Of a stretch of 64,000 nucleotides of DNA, positions 11,401-22,380 are shown in pieces; the stretch's first letter is position 1; every line of letters begins with the position of its first letter. Made by a program: the position numbers and the translations under genes. The notes under the pieces were generated by a model, which made no database searches, was not told where the DNA came from, and was given only the letters and a program-made list of their open reading frames with translations. Origin of the DNA: Buxus sempervirens (lineage: Eukaryota; Streptophyta; Magnoliopsida; Buxales; Buxaceae); the NCBI GenBank assembly GCA_947561395.2, contig OX387185.1, positions 40,372,602 through 40,436,601 on the forward strand, given 5' to 3'.

Positions 11401-12539
11401 TAGATACAATTAAAGAGGCTCAATCAACTTCTGTCCCTTCAACAGGAAAGACAAAACCTTGGGAATTGGTAGAATCACAAAAGTCAGTAAGAACAGCATT
11501 CGAAGTAAAGAACGACATAGGTAGGCGAGAAGCCAGCATAGGAGCAGAGAAAACTCCGACTACGTTGAACAAAAGCAAGCCCAATCCCGTACTTCGTTAT
11601 GTTCCACTTTCACAGCGAAAAGGCGAACAGTCCCCTTTCACAAATTATAAGAACGGGGAATCCAATGCATTAGATGATTTGACGTTCCCAGTTACCAAGT
11701 TGGATTCGTTAACCATCTCCAAGCCTCCATTAACGGGTTTTGTTCAATCTTCACAAGGTCCCATGTTTGAGTGTGAAGCATTGCCTTCAAAACGTCAAGG
11801 AGGATTCGACCCTAATGCTTACAAGTTTCTTGCCAAAGCGGGGTATGATCAAAAGAATTCTTCCTTAAGCAAAATTCCACCAGAGATTACTGGAGAAAAG
11901 GTGCATGGATTGAGTGAAACACAGAAAAAATTAAAAGAAAAGGGTTATGCAATCAATACCCCAAAAATAGGTATAGGTTATATTCCACCCGCACCAATTC
12001 ACATCTTCACCAAGAAGGAAAATGTACAACATATCACTGTTGAGGAAGTTGAAGAAAGTTCAAAAGAAGCTGAAGTTAAACGAACTTCTGTGTTTGATCG
12101 GCTTGGGGAGACTGCATCACGCATTTCTGTATTTGACAGAATTGGATCTCAGAATCTACCTCCTTCATATGTACATACGAAGAGATCAAACAATCGAAGT
12201 ATCCAAGAGCGGCTTTCGGGTGTAAAAAGGAGTAAGTGTAAGCACGCATATGGGAAGACCTCTGGTAAAAGTCTTTTAGAGGAATCGTGCAGCCTCTTTC
12301 CTTCGCGTATGAAGCGTCAATCTACCTTGGTCGTAACCAATGATGAAGCACTCAAGGTCAAGACGCGTACTGTAGTTTTTACAAGTCAACAGAGTTTGCA
12401 GGATGAAGACTGTGAGCTCTATGATGATGAGAATATACTTCCTTCTTGTCACATTACAGTTGAAGAAACTGACGAGGATGATGCTTTACATGAAGATGGT
12501 GTTAAACAAGCTCCACCCACATTAGAAGACGGCGGGTAG
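8454..12539 (+). CDS. Gag-protease polyprotein of the LTR element
   Basis: A protein of about 1361 aa. The start at 8454 (MAQRSTSSKATQ) is the first ATG after the PBS that is not inside the LTR/PBS. It has a Ser/Thr-rich N-terminus, then a retrotransposon gag core at about residues 285-440 (PPKFQQFDGKGNPKQHIAHF and later FLNRFYSTRRT), which forms the virus-like particle. A CKYH...H...CF zinc-binding-like cluster lies near 560. A retropepsin-like domain lies near 845-960, with active-site-like LLDCGSAVN (D858) and LLGRPWLHDHG. The canonical DT/SG is DCG here; this may be a family variant or weaken catalysis. A long C-terminal linker ends at TAG (12537-12539). The frame is otherwise intact, which fits a recently functional element. 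Confidence 0.9.
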   Translation: MAQRSTSSKATQKDIAEKPTGSDPRAPVYPGLSLNTHATGVITRSRAKALSQPIQAVTALPKSIPVFGTSKSAQPALTLATQEAKESTSKSAERILTHPVFSQDSNSGSKTVTSEDDSSSTGSMPVSPSKTPRSTSSRPSDTANSSYSVAMPVMMTQGVSLEEQIAAMAKAIEGLTKSVQEKDAQIATLVSKLETVGESSHGPTNPPNFTPQQASRDIPESSNKGKSPVEEIPISSDVSIPAGQLKEFIMSAIQDKFEGGTHSSFSYLKPYSQRISEMKIPVGYQPPKFQQFDGKGNPKQHIAHFVETCNDAGTDGDLLVKQFVRSLKGNAFDWYTDLEPSSIDSWEQMEREFLNRFYSTRRTVSMIELTNARQWKDEPVIDYINRWRDLSLNCKDRLSEASAIEMCTQGMHWGLRYILQGIKPRSFEELATRAHDMELSIQANSNHDIPVCEPGRNKDKQESRKGGKPPVKPGNGKESMSVNVAPVKISTKQKEEKRTTSAQDKGRKRPSLKELQEKQYPFPDSDVSEMFEQLLKLKLIELPTSKRPEEADRVDDPNYCKYHRVVSHPIEKCFILKEKILDLASQGKIVLDNEEVATSNLATITFGSFDPIILPRQQTSQTGGMTSTGGEKPCFDDEGWTLVTRRKKRSSRLPQPKKTCQNKTRNNKRMTSKVKRNKPRRKAPVKTVSQMPTEFIEQKARVPVTLLEFIPKKFLEGISAAANVVSCYEIHDEEKLIEDAEEFSTTTDMRQDVGNSTKDGVIGILKDIPASFDVYDALRFPTNMRMALATALTSPSDYLVKVPQVGVCAEKCKNTCTACMSTISFSDEDLLLGAKPHNRPLYVSGYIREQRVNRILLDCGSAVNIMSTKTMKQLGISIDELGQSRLMIQGFNQGGQRAIGMIRLEVVIGEIKSTALLHIIDSKTTYNVLLGRPWLHDHGVVPSTLHQCFKFFRDGAQKKIVADDKPFSEAESYFADAKFYQEIDTIKEAQSTSVPSTGKTKPWELVESQKSVRTAFEVKNDIGRREASIGAEKTPTTLNKSKPNPVLRYVPLSQRKGEQSPFTNYKNGESNALDDLTFPVTKLDSLTISKPPLTGFVQSSQGPMFECEALPSKRQGGFDPNAYKFLAKAGYDQKNSSLSKIPPEITGEKVHGLSETQKKLKEKGYAINTPKIGIGYIPPAPIHIFTKKENVQHITVEEVEESSKEAEVKRTSVFDRLGETASRISVFDRIGSQNLPPSYVHTKRSNNRSIQERLSGVKRSKCKHAYGKTSGKSLLEESCSLFPSRMKRQSTLVVTNDEALKVKTRTVVFTSQQSLQDEDCELYDDENILPSCHITVEETDEDDALHEDGVKQAPPTLEDGG

Positions 12540-12707
12540 GCTACGGTTGATGAGTTAAAAGAACTCAACTTGGGTACTCCTGAAGATCCTAGGTCGATTT
12601 TTGTAAGTGTTGATTTAACACCTGCAGAAGAGACTGATTATTTTAATCTTCTACGTGAATTCAAAGACGTGTTTGCGTGGAGCTACAAGGAACTATGTGT
12701 GACTTGA
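12540..12707 (+). pseudogene. RT N-terminal stub after the gag-PR stop
   Basis: Directly after the TAG, in the same frame, 55 codons stay open to TGA at 12705. They read DELKELNLGTPEDPRSIF and, further on, FKDVFAWSYKE, the conserved lead-in to the reverse transcriptase of plant Ty3/gypsy elements. The catalytic RT, RNase H and integrase are absent: the next sequence, CTTGGGTACGTAGGCAGCCT, looks like post-pol untranslated sequence. The RT-to-INT block appears deleted as one piece. Confidence 0.8.
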
Positions 12708-12998
12708 TCCTTACTTGGGTACGTAGGCAGCCTGGGAAGTTACTCCAGGTTCAGTCCAAATCATTATCATCCTTACTAAGTATGGGGAATGAGCATTCAA
12801 AGTCAATCAACAATCATGATACAAAAAGAAAAGAGAAAAAGAAAAGAAAACAAGTATTAAATTGATATCATGATTAATTGAACTCCTAGCTAACATTCAT
12901 TGCTGAATCAAAAAAAAAAAGAGAGAAAAAGAAAGCTAACAATCATGGAAGAAGGAAGGAAAAAGAAGAAGACAATATAAGACAAAAGTAGTACGCTG

Positions 12999-15900
12999 TC
13001 ATCCCCAATTCAGGCTTCGAATCTCATTACGCTCGTCTTCTAGCAACCCTTGCATGGTTTTTAAAGTTGAAAAATCTGCTTCACAAGCAATGGGAAGAGA
13101 ATCAATGGCTTCCAATTCTTTGATTACGGACGTTACTAAGGCCTCGCTCTCATCTACTGCTGACCTGCGTTCCAAGAGGGATTCATTTAGCTTCCGTTCC
13201 TGGTCTTCCAAATCCTTCAGCTGTGCTTTCAATTTGACTTGTTCTGACTGATTGTTTGACAAGTCTTTTTCCAGATTTTGAATGTCCTCATATATGATGC
13301 CTCGATCAAGTGTCACAAGACCAAATCGAAGATTAGCAGCTTCACGACGTCGAGCCTGTTCTTCTGGTGTCACCTGCTGGCCCAATGATGATTGCAACTG
13401 AATATAGCTACCAACATTCTGGATATAGCGGTTAATGCAGTCTCGTAGAGGTGATGGATCTATCGACTTGGTATCTATAATTGCATCAAAGATTTTCTTA
13501 ACATCACCCACGAAAGACGCCACCTGATCCAAGGGTAACCGTAATAATTTCTGCTTTAAGCTTTCACCCATTGACAAAGCGCACCTTCGACGTGCTTCCA
13601 AAATTACATCTGAGGCTTGAAATACAGAAACTTCAGGAACTGCGTCCGCCCTTGAAATAGTTGGTATATGTGATTGATCTTTGTTTTGTCCAACAACCTT
13701 ACTAGGTACATTGTTCATGATCTTTGAAAGAACTTGGGGAACTTCTTCCTCTTGTACATCAGAATCAACAATAATATGATTGCCTTGTTGACGCCCCTGA
13801 GTATCACTAGAAGTCAAGGCTCCAACTTCTTTTGTAGCCAAATCAAAAGCAGTGGGTCCTTCAACTGAAGAACCGCAAGAATTGATCTCATCATTGTTAT
13901 GGCCTTGTAAATCTTCATCTCTTGCCTTTCACATGCATAAAAAGAAAAAGAGGTTAATTGATAGAAAAAATAAAATAAAATCTCAATCAAACAAGAATAG
14001 ATAAAATACTTACATTTTGCTCTGAAAGGTGTTGTGAAGAAGGAGGTGCTGTGTTTGGATCACGAGCATTTGAAGAATGTCTGCTACTAGACCGTGGCTT
14101 TTTATTACATGGAGAACTAGTTTGAGGTCTTACATGCTTCCAGCATTGATCTTTATCTGTGTTGCTACAACTTGGAATGATCATAGTTGCACCAACTCTT
14201 TTCTTGCTTTGATCTCGAACCACCTTTTCAGTAACTTGGGCAGGGATATTCTTAATTGGCTTGTCTTTCTTAAACTTTGCTGATTTTCGAGGTAGTGGAT
14301 ACGTACTTTCAATAAGGACACTAATATCCATCGAGAAGTAATCATCTGAGACCTTCAGCCACCAATCACAATAGCGCCTGGTAGCTAGCAGTTCCTGTTC
14401 ATCCATGCGTGCTGGCAAGAAAATCCTTGCTTCAGTATTTGACTTGATGCAAGATTTCCATAGCTGACGTATATCATCTAAGGTACCACTGCGTATATCT
14501 GGATCTAATGTGCCTGGCATATCCTGGTGGTATCCAAATTGCCTGCTAAATCGATGAGGACTGTAGGGTTCTATAACATAATGATTGTCACGCCTTGTTG
14601 ACAGAAAACAAGAGCGTAGACTCATGAAATATTCAAAGTCTATAGCCCGTATTCCTCTCTCATCAATAAGGGTATATGATGTCTCTGCTATAAATGCTGT
14701 TGGGCAAAACAATAAGTTCCTTCTTGACCTGAATAGTAAGCGAGACGAAGTCTCATCAAAATGCCTAGCAGCTCGATCACCTGCAAATTTGGTCATAAAA
14801 GGAATACCCTTGGAAGATGATGATCTATGATGAGTCCCAAAATACTCAGCCAACCAACCATAAATATAATGCACTGGAAATGCGATGCTGTATTCGCAGG
14901 GACTAGATGAAGAGGCAATTTCATTCAAATTGCGATATATACTTGCTAAGACTGGAATTGCAAGGCAAACCCTTCGCCCAGTAGCCATTAGGCTAGCCAT
15001 CTTGAAGGTAGAAGGACGAATTAGATTGCCATCTTCAATCGGGAGGGCAAAAGAACATAACCAACATGCAATAAAAGCAGCCAAATAAACCTCATCTTTT
15101 ATTGCATCTTCAACTCCAAGATCAATAAAGGGTCCTTGATTTTCTTCTTCTATCATGATATCTTCAAGAATTCCAGAAGGTTGCCCAGTGGACCTCATTC
15201 GGATAGCTGGCTTTGTTGATCTTCTTACAGCAGGCTTACTAAATCTTTTTGAACCTCTGAACCAGAATTTCACCCAATCAGCAGTTGTCACTGTCCTTGA
15301 CCCATCTTTCTTTTTACAAAGAAAGTGAAATGCTGAGAAAAGATACCGACAGCCTTTGGGAAGTGTGGAATTGCATTTCCTATCACTGCCCACTAATTCC
15401 TGAGTAGAAGGAATCACTTCATCATAGAAGCATCCCGTGATATGAAGTCCTCCAATTTGACGTAAATCCCATAGAGAAATAGAAAGCTCACCCATTGGAG
15501 TATGAAGAGTATTTGTCATAGGGCACCAGGATTCAAGAAAAGCCCTCATAATATGCACATTTCGATCATAGATAAAAAGAGATGCATATAATGCATCGTA
15601 CAATAATGTCCTCTTGAGAGTAGCACGATACTTCTTGAGCACGGCTTCCAACCATTCCCAATATCCTTCAATATAAGAGAATCCAGCAAACATCTTGAAC
15701 GAGCTACCCCATCGTATTTCCTTGGCAATAATTCTTCGTCCAAGAAAAGGAAATATTTCTGATCTAATTAAGTCAGAGTGATGAGAAGACTTCAGTAATG
15801 GGACTCTTTTAGCCAAAGTAGTGCCTGGATCCGGTGTCCCCAAGGCAGATAATTCTCTTGTAGAATCAATCCACCAACGAGTTAAGTGAAGAGGCCTTTC

Positions 15901-16044
15901 AGAATCAGAACAAATTAAAGCAAACGGTCCTGTAGCTGGTGGAAAGACGGGGAATGTAATCCCATCTTCTATAGCCTCTTCAGTATTGCCAAGAATAGTT
16001 ATACTACGGTTTTCTGAAGATGAAGATCCTTTAAAGAAAACCAT
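12999..16044 (-). CDS. Antisense plant mobile domain gene, two coding exons
   Basis: Encoded opposite to gag inside the element. Coding exon 1 is 14014-16044; donor GTAAGT on the minus strand; intron 13926-14013 (88 bp, GT..AG, phase 0); exon 2 is 12999-13925. The product is about 985 aa. Exon 1 shows a plant mobile domain (PMD, 'aminotransferase-like'): FPVFPPATGPFAL, LTRWWIDSTREL, SYIEGYWEWLEAVL, CPMTNTLHTPMGELSISLWDL, IGGLHITG and later FEYFMSLRSCF and IEPYSPHRFSRQFG. A basic Ser/Pro-rich stretch follows; exon 2 ends in a coiled coil (about 13,050-13,320). The start at 16044 is chosen because a polypyrimidine tract plus GCAG acceptor lies just upstream at 16057, implying a 5' UTR exon further upstream. 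Cellular PMD proteins (MAIN/MAIL1) act in nuclear silencing and genome stability; the role of transposon copies is unknown. The reading frame is fully open. Confidence 0.88.
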
Positions 16045-16393
16045 GATGTTGAAAGCCTGCACGCACCAAAAATAAAAAGAAGAGAGAAAGGGGGTTGTAG
16101 GAGCATTGCATGGACAAAATTTAAGCAGAGAATTATATTTTCACAAAAAAAAAAAAGAAAAGAAAAGAAAGTTAAGCAAGAAGTGGCTGCGACAGGAGGC
16201 CAGAATAGTTGCAAGTCTTTGATCTTTATCATGATCATAAGGCAACCCTTGATCTCATGCAAAATCTCCAAGTTGAACGTCATTCATGAGATGCCAAGAA
16301 AATTATGGACCAAAGTGCCGATTTAAAAGAAAGACCACATAGACTTCTCTTGTAAGAAGCAAGTATATATCACTTTGGCAAATATAATATGAG

Positions 16394-16735
16394 AAACTAG
16401 TCGGGTCAAGATCCAGATTCGGCATGACATCACAACATGTTCTCAGCCTGTTTCCATCTTCAAAACTAGTCGGGTCAAGATCCAGATTCGGCATGACATC
16501 ACGAGATGTTCTCAGCCTATTTCCATCTTCAAAACTAGTCAGGTCAAGATCCAGATTCGGCATGACATCACGACATGTTCTCAGCCTGTTTCCATCTTCA
16601 AAACTAGTCGGGTCAAGATCCAGATTCGGCATGACATCACGACATGTTCTCAGTCTATTTCCATCTTCAAAACTAGTCGGGTCAAGATCTAGATTCGGCA
16701 TGACATCACGACAATATTCTCAATTCATTTGATTG
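16394..16735. repeat. 69-bp tandem repeat array (~4.9 copies)
   Basis: The landmark AAACTAG recurs at 16394, 16463, 16532, 16601 and 16670, an exact 69-bp period with very few differences. As 69 is divisible by 3, both strands stay open across the array (minus-strand unit MPNLDLDPTSFEDGNRLRT plus CRDV), but I see no gene start, so this is probably an artefact of the period. Tandem arrays between pol and the 3' LTR are known in Tat/Ogre elements and can seed satellites. Confidence 0.93.
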
Positions 16736-16739
16736 CAAT

Positions 16740-19420
16740 CCCCGAGAGCAAAGAACACATAAAGACAAGTAACTTATAAAGTTGCAGTCCACAAACAAAG
16801 GATGTTTACATGGCAATATGGAAGAATTATGCAATGATAACTTATTTCAAAAAAAAAAACAGAAATAAAGAAGAGCAAAGCATAAAGAAAGCAAAGGAAG
16901 GAAATTACCTGTTCAAAGATAGGGCTGAATACAAGAGATGCAAAACTAGAAGTTGTGAAGAGCCTCTTCTTTTGGGTGGTTACACGGCTTGACAATTGCA
17001 CCAATCCAGAAATATCTCACAGCTTATATAATTGTGAGGGGTGCAAGTATCCCTTTCTAGTGGAACACAAAAAGAACTAGAGTTACAAGATAAAGGAAAA
17101 TTTGTAAGGTCCTATAAGCATTTGATTTGTGTAGGCATCCGTTCAAGTTTTGTTGAGAAAGCTTAATGTAGAGATGGACTTGATCTCCATCCCAGATAAG
17201 AATTCCCCAAGAATATTGTATCTCATGTACTTGGAAATCACTAAAACTCTAACAAGAGTTAGATAGCCGTACAAGTCCCAAGAGTTAAGGCCAACTCTCC
17301 TCAGATGCCATAAAAGTGACGCTAAGGTGTAAAGAATAAGGAGCTGTTAATGGTCCTACAGACCAAATAAACTAAGCCTCTTGTGGTACAAAATACAAAC
17401 AGTATTCAAGAGGTCTCACAAATATCCAATTGGGGTTGTCTTCGGTCCAAGACTCTAGACCATAAAGTGGTCCTACAGACTAATAAAAAAGGGAAAAGGG
17501 TCCTTCTGATACGCTTTTAACAACAAGGGAGGAGAAGAGCACCAGCTCCAGTCAATCACAGAACAATAGCCAGTCCTGCCCGAAGTGGTAATGGGGGTTC
17601 TAATGAAGATACTTCCATCATGGATAGCTTGCAGGCATTAAAAAAAGAAAGAAGAAACTTACACTAAAATTTGGCACAAGTTGTCGTAGATCTTCCAGTT
17701 GCACAATTACTTACGTATTTCTGCAAACATCAAGAGAAGGAAATCATGAAGATCAGTTTGGGATACTGCTGGAGAAGAAAGTTTTTAGGACAATTACTAG
17801 CAGCTACTACTGTGGAGTACACATGGCATTATAGTGGTATATGATGTGGCAAACAAAGATGGTTTCAACAATATGAAGCATTAATGGTTGTATGAAAACG
17901 TGAACAAGCTTTTGGTTTGTCAAGGCATATATGCATGACTTTGGCATACCCATCATGGAAACCATCATATAAAGACATATATGGATGACATTGGCATACC
18001 CATCATAAAAAATAAAAAAAAAAAAAGAAGAAGAAGAAGAAGGCTATTAACGTGGAACAAACTTTCATGGCAATTGCTAAAGAACAAAATAGCAAGTCAA
18101 CCAGCCATGAATAATGCCATATCTCCATCAACTTGCCATAAGATTCTGAAGTGTATACAACAATGAGATTTTGAAAAGCTTCAAGAATTTATTAAAGAGA
18201 AGAAATAGAGATACAGGGAGAGAGAGACGTCAACTTTACGTTTTCTCTAATTCTCTTCCTGTTTAATGGAAGGCCAATTCACTCTATAACAGAAAATTTG
18301 AGTAAGAAAGTGGACAAAAAAAAAAAAAGCAATTTTATATTTGGCACCGCTCATGAGCCCGTACTGGCTTCACAACGTTAGCCATTACTGAACCAATCTA
18401 CAACTCTTACAAAAGAGAACGGATATGGACATGTTTATCGGTAATGATCGATGCTCAATGTTGCAGATACAAAGACAACCCAGCAATCATAAGGCTGGCT
18501 GTTGTTCATCTTGAACAAACACTGGTATGGTTTCATATTGCCACAACATTAGTGGTCCGACCACAAGAGAAAAGAAAGAAAAAGAGACAAAAATTAAACA
18601 TAAAAGAAATTAAAGGAGAGATATCTTACATGCAGTAGATGATTCAAAGAATGCTACTACAGATTTTGATCATGCCATCAACGTGTTCCAAAACAAGGAG
18701 ATGCCGTGTTTATGCTTCTATGGATTTTGATTTTGATCTCAACGTGTTTCCAAAACAAGGAGATGTCGCGCTTATATAAGGGTAAAAGAGTAGTTCTTTT
18801 CCAAGTCAAACCCTAGAAAAGTTAGTCTCCTTATCTAAGTTGAACACTAAAGGAGGGGATCAATGAAAGCAAAAATCCAATCATGGGTTAGAATCCGTGA
18901 ACGTTGAGAATACATGGACCACATGTTTAGAGTTGCACAATTTGTTAAAACTCTTGATACAAGAGCCCATGGACTATTAAATATTTATATATAGACTATG
19001 TTGTTACGTGGAGTTCAAAGAGTCAAAGTGCTTCTTAATTGTACATCTCCAACTCTTTGGATTTAAGAGGATTTGCTTTCCTACTAAGCACGAGTGTTTA
19101 AAAAAGTTGGCTTTCCAACCAGGCACGTGTGGCTAAAAAGCCCTCCATGCTTTACAATCCGAATCACACATAAGCTTGATGGTCATGTAAAATCTTTTCA
19201 AAGGTTCTTTTTTGAGTATCAAAGATGAATACCATTTAAGGGTATTAAAGGAGCAGTTAAAAGAAAAATGTTGGTTTTGCATAACCAATCCCATGCAAAA
19301 TTATCAAAACATCGGCCAAAAAAAAAAAAAAATTGGCAAATTGTTTCAAACTCAAGCTTCACAAATACAAGGTCGAGCCTTGTTTACTCAAAGCGCGCAC
19401 AACAAGTTGTGCAAGCAAAC
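16740..19420. other. Non-coding 3' internal region of the LTR element
   Basis: No convincing ORF. It contains candidate minus-strand splice donors upstream of the PMD gene (CAG|GTAATT at about 16909; GTAAGT-like sites near 17665 and 17715). There is a short duplicated segment with GGCATACCCATCA at 17940-18005. A second duplication has CAACGTGT(T)TCCAAAACAAGGAGATG at 18680-18770. A palindromic TATA-like CTTATATAAG lies near 18772-18781 and could serve the antisense gene. Confidence 0.5.
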
Positions 19421-19427
19421 AAGCCTC

Positions 19428-19438
19428 GAGGGGGCATT
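19428..19438 (+). other. Polypurine tract
   Basis: CGAGGGGGCATT lies directly before the 3' LTR (TGTAGG), the expected place for the plus-strand primer. Confidence 0.7.
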
Positions 19439-20323
19439 TGTAGGAAGAGAAAATTTTGAGATGCCACGTGGCAAAATCTCACAAAAGTATGGACCCCACT
19501 TAGAGATAAAATTATATAATCTCTAAAATAGCTAATAAATTGCTTGTGGGGCCCCTTTGAAGGATTATTATATTGATAATTCTAAAAAAATGAATTATCT
19601 TTAAATGTGGATAATTATTCAAAAAAATAGAGAATTATCTACAACTTGTGATAACTCTCTCAAGAGTTTTAAATCTAGAGAGCTCTATCCTCCCAACATC
19701 TATAAATAGGGTGGTTCTCTCCTCATTCAAGGGACATGAAGTCTACAGAAGAAAAGAATCAAATTTCTGCTACTCTGAAGACTGAAGCTCTGAAGAACTG
19801 AAGCTCTGCTGTTCTGAAGATCTAAATCACTGAAGAATTGAAGCTCTGCTGTTCTGAGATCTAAATCACTGAAGAATTGAAGTGCTGCTGTTCTGAAGAT
19901 CCAACAAGCCTAGAAGAATTGAAGACTTGAAGACTAAAAATTGCATTCAAGATCTGAAGATTCAAACATCCAGTCTCTGACACGCTCTACAGCCCAGAGA
20001 TCTACATAAAATACCAAAGTTTTCCAAGATCTTCAACAAGCACAAAAGCCGAAGATAAAGCCGAAGACTTTTCCCCAAATCTAGCACAGATCTACACGTG
20101 GAATCCACCAGATCTACCACTTTATCTGCTTTTCGTGAAGTTTGGAAAGCCGAAAACCGATTTGGGATCAAGCTATTTTAGCCCTCAAATCGAAGATTTG
20201 TGAAGAAAAGAATCAAAGGAATCATAGAGATCTGTACCCTGCATTATTTTTAATAAAAATACAAATTTATTTGTATTGGCACATCTAATCCGTTTGATTT
20301 CAAACGCAAAATTTGTGTATACA
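19439..20323 (+). repeat. 3' LTR of the 12.8-kb element
   Basis: 885 bp against 887 bp for the 5' LTR. Differences I could see: A7 instead of A8 near 19590, one C/A substitution and one missing A near 19850, and one A/C near 20057. TSD CATGG follows at 20324-20328. Confidence 0.95.
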
Positions 20324-20440
20324 CATGGCCTGTAGCATCACTAAACAAAATATTACATAGGCCCCCAGGCAGCCTAACAACCCAAAAACATGCGAAGGCG
20401 TCGAGAGCAAAGTTTGCTAGATATTCGTACATGATTACTT
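20324..20440 (-). pseudogene. LINE RNase H C-terminal fragment, right of the LTR element
   Basis: The minus strand reads YEYLANFALDAFACF, then GLCNILFSDATGHV, like the last residues of the RNase H region of plant LINEs (xxLANxALD...). The frame carries on into 7479-7400 if the LTR element and one CATGG are removed, ending TTRTISDQ-stop. Upstream coding sequence is lost beyond about 20440. Confidence 0.55.
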
Positions 20441-21700
20441 TTTTTAAATATATTTTGAATGGGGATGGCAAGGGAACCCCTTCAACCCTATTAGGTTACA
20501 ACGGGGCGGGTTGTGGTCTATCCGTACATAAAATGCAAAAATATAGCATTGAATAACTAAATTGTATATCCAAGACCTTACTCAATTCTTAGTAATTAAG
20601 GGTGTTTTCAGTTAATTATTGATGTACATGGCATTAATAAATGAGTGTAAGAATTAATTTGATAAAAGTGGAAGGTGTTTTTGACATCAAATATCAGCCA
20701 GAAAATCGAGTGTCCGCTTTATAATACTAATAGATAGATTCTTCAAATTCCAAGGTGAAATTAATTTGCAGTAGTAACTTCAAACTTCTTTTACAGAAAA
20801 TTAACAGACTCATTTGCTTGAAGAAATTATTCATCCAATTGTCTTTATTGAACCTCTCTGGAATATATCAATCACATTCATAAAATAAAAAGTACGAAAA
20901 CTAGAGGCTAATAAAGATTTGAGTCCATCAGATCTAAAAAAAATGGAGTCTTTCAAGGTTGTAAGCCTAGCTTTTACGAGCCTGACTTGGGCGAATAATA
21001 TTTTAAACCATGAACAGCCAGCATAGCCTTGTGTCCAGAAATAATATTTTTCCCTTTTCTTTTTCATTTTTACTTCGGAATACCAAATTTCTACTACAAA
21101 TGAATAATATGCTAATATGTTCGCAATTTTTATGAAAATCGCATATTTTATACTTTTTCATATTTACTAATTTATTGAACTTTTCATTTTTTTTAAATGG
21201 AAAACAATATGCCAGTCTTAATGCTGGTAAAAGGTAGATCAAATAGGCCATATTTTATATATTAAAAATACTACGCATTTAATTAATTTAAGCACCTAAG
21301 GTTTTTTCCTTTTTTAAAATATATTAACTATTTTACACAAAGAATTATTTTAAAATTTTTTAATTGAAAATAAACTTTTTAGGTAATATATTTCTCTCTG
21401 CTTTCACTTAATACAAATGATTAATCCATATGCGAAGGATATATATCCTGAGTGATTTGGCACGCGTTTCATCTATATTTCATTGCAAATTAATATTACA
21501 AATTTATAATTAGTGTTATTGCTCTTAGAGGCATAGAAAGATGGCCAAATGGGTTCTTTGTCAGTATATAACTCTTTCCCAGTTTCTTGCGGCTAATATT
21601 GACAATAATGATTTTGTTAGGTATATAATTTTTTTTTTCATATTTTTTGTTTATCAGTTGCGTCAATGTGATTCTTGATGGGGAAAACACTGAAACTTTC
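20441..21700. other. AT-rich intergenic DNA
   Basis: No supported gene, no clear repeat. All ORFs are short and of low complexity. Confidence 0.5.
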
Positions 21701-21714
21701 CCACTGTCTGCAAG

Positions 21715-22380
21715 TCAATAGATACACACCCCAAGTAGATATAACAATGCAAAATTATAAATAATAAAATGAAGCAATCCAAATCACAAAGAACACACCA
21801 AATTCTTACGTGAAAAACCCTTCAACGTGAAGGGAAAAACCCGGGACTTAGTCCAGTCAAGAAACTCACACTATGAAGAATAATGGGGTTACAAAATTTG
21901 TCTCTAGATTACACTAAAGAGGACCAACAACATCAAGAGACAAACCCTTTGGTTTACAATGAAACTCCACCAATGAGGACTATACAAAAGTACCTCAAAA
22001 CAATATCTTCGGACACACCGGATTAGCACTTTAAGCTTGTGAATAGAGTCACCACAAGTTCAGCAATCAACCTTCACAATTAATTTCAGCTCAATCGAGA
22101 AGCTTGAAATGGTGGATCAAAAGGGGCTTCAAAGGACCTTTCAAATTGCTGTATCTTTTTGCAGAGAAAAACAGCCACACTCCTTCAAAGACCAAGTGTC
22201 TTCCTTCTCTCCAAAGAGAGGCTTCAAGTGTGGTCAAATGTACAATCAATGCACACCAAATCCCCACACATGTCTGATTTTTCCAATGTCACCATAGTCT
22301 TGAAAATGAGAGAGATTGCCAACATGGACCTTACCACCAACTGGTTCGACATGGGTCCCACCTACAAATGAAGAGGGACT
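21715..22380. mobile_element. Possible retroelement remnant
   Basis: Contains GTGAAAAACCCTTCAACGTG, GAAGGGAAAAACCCGGG and 'gtttacaatgaaactccacc' phrases that look like the untranslated parts of plant copia-type elements. No ends, TSD or coding domain seen; this is recognition only. Confidence 0.25.

Larger units (their letters stand above)
7480..20323 (+). mobile_element. Young pol-less LTR retrotransposon carrying an antisense PMD gene
   Basis: A complete element of about 12.8 kb. LTRs at 7480-8366 and 19439-20323 start TG and end CA, and are flanked by CATGG (7475-7479 and 20324-20328). A PBS follows the 5' LTR and a G-rich polypurine tract precedes the 3' LTR. Inside are a gag-protease ORF, a stub of RT, an antisense plant-mobile-domain gene, a 69-bp repeat array and a long non-coding 3' part. 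RT, RNase H and integrase are missing, so it must have been mobilised in trans. Gag and the PBS suggest the Ty3/gypsy group, probably the Tat branch, where extra ORFs and 3' tandem repeats are known. By eye the LTRs differ at about two substitutions and two 1-bp indels, so insertion was recent. Confidence 0.93.

Noticed and set aside
16424-16732. 102-codon plus-strand ORF in the 69-bp array
   Set aside because: A by-product of an in-frame tandem repeat; no start context or homology.
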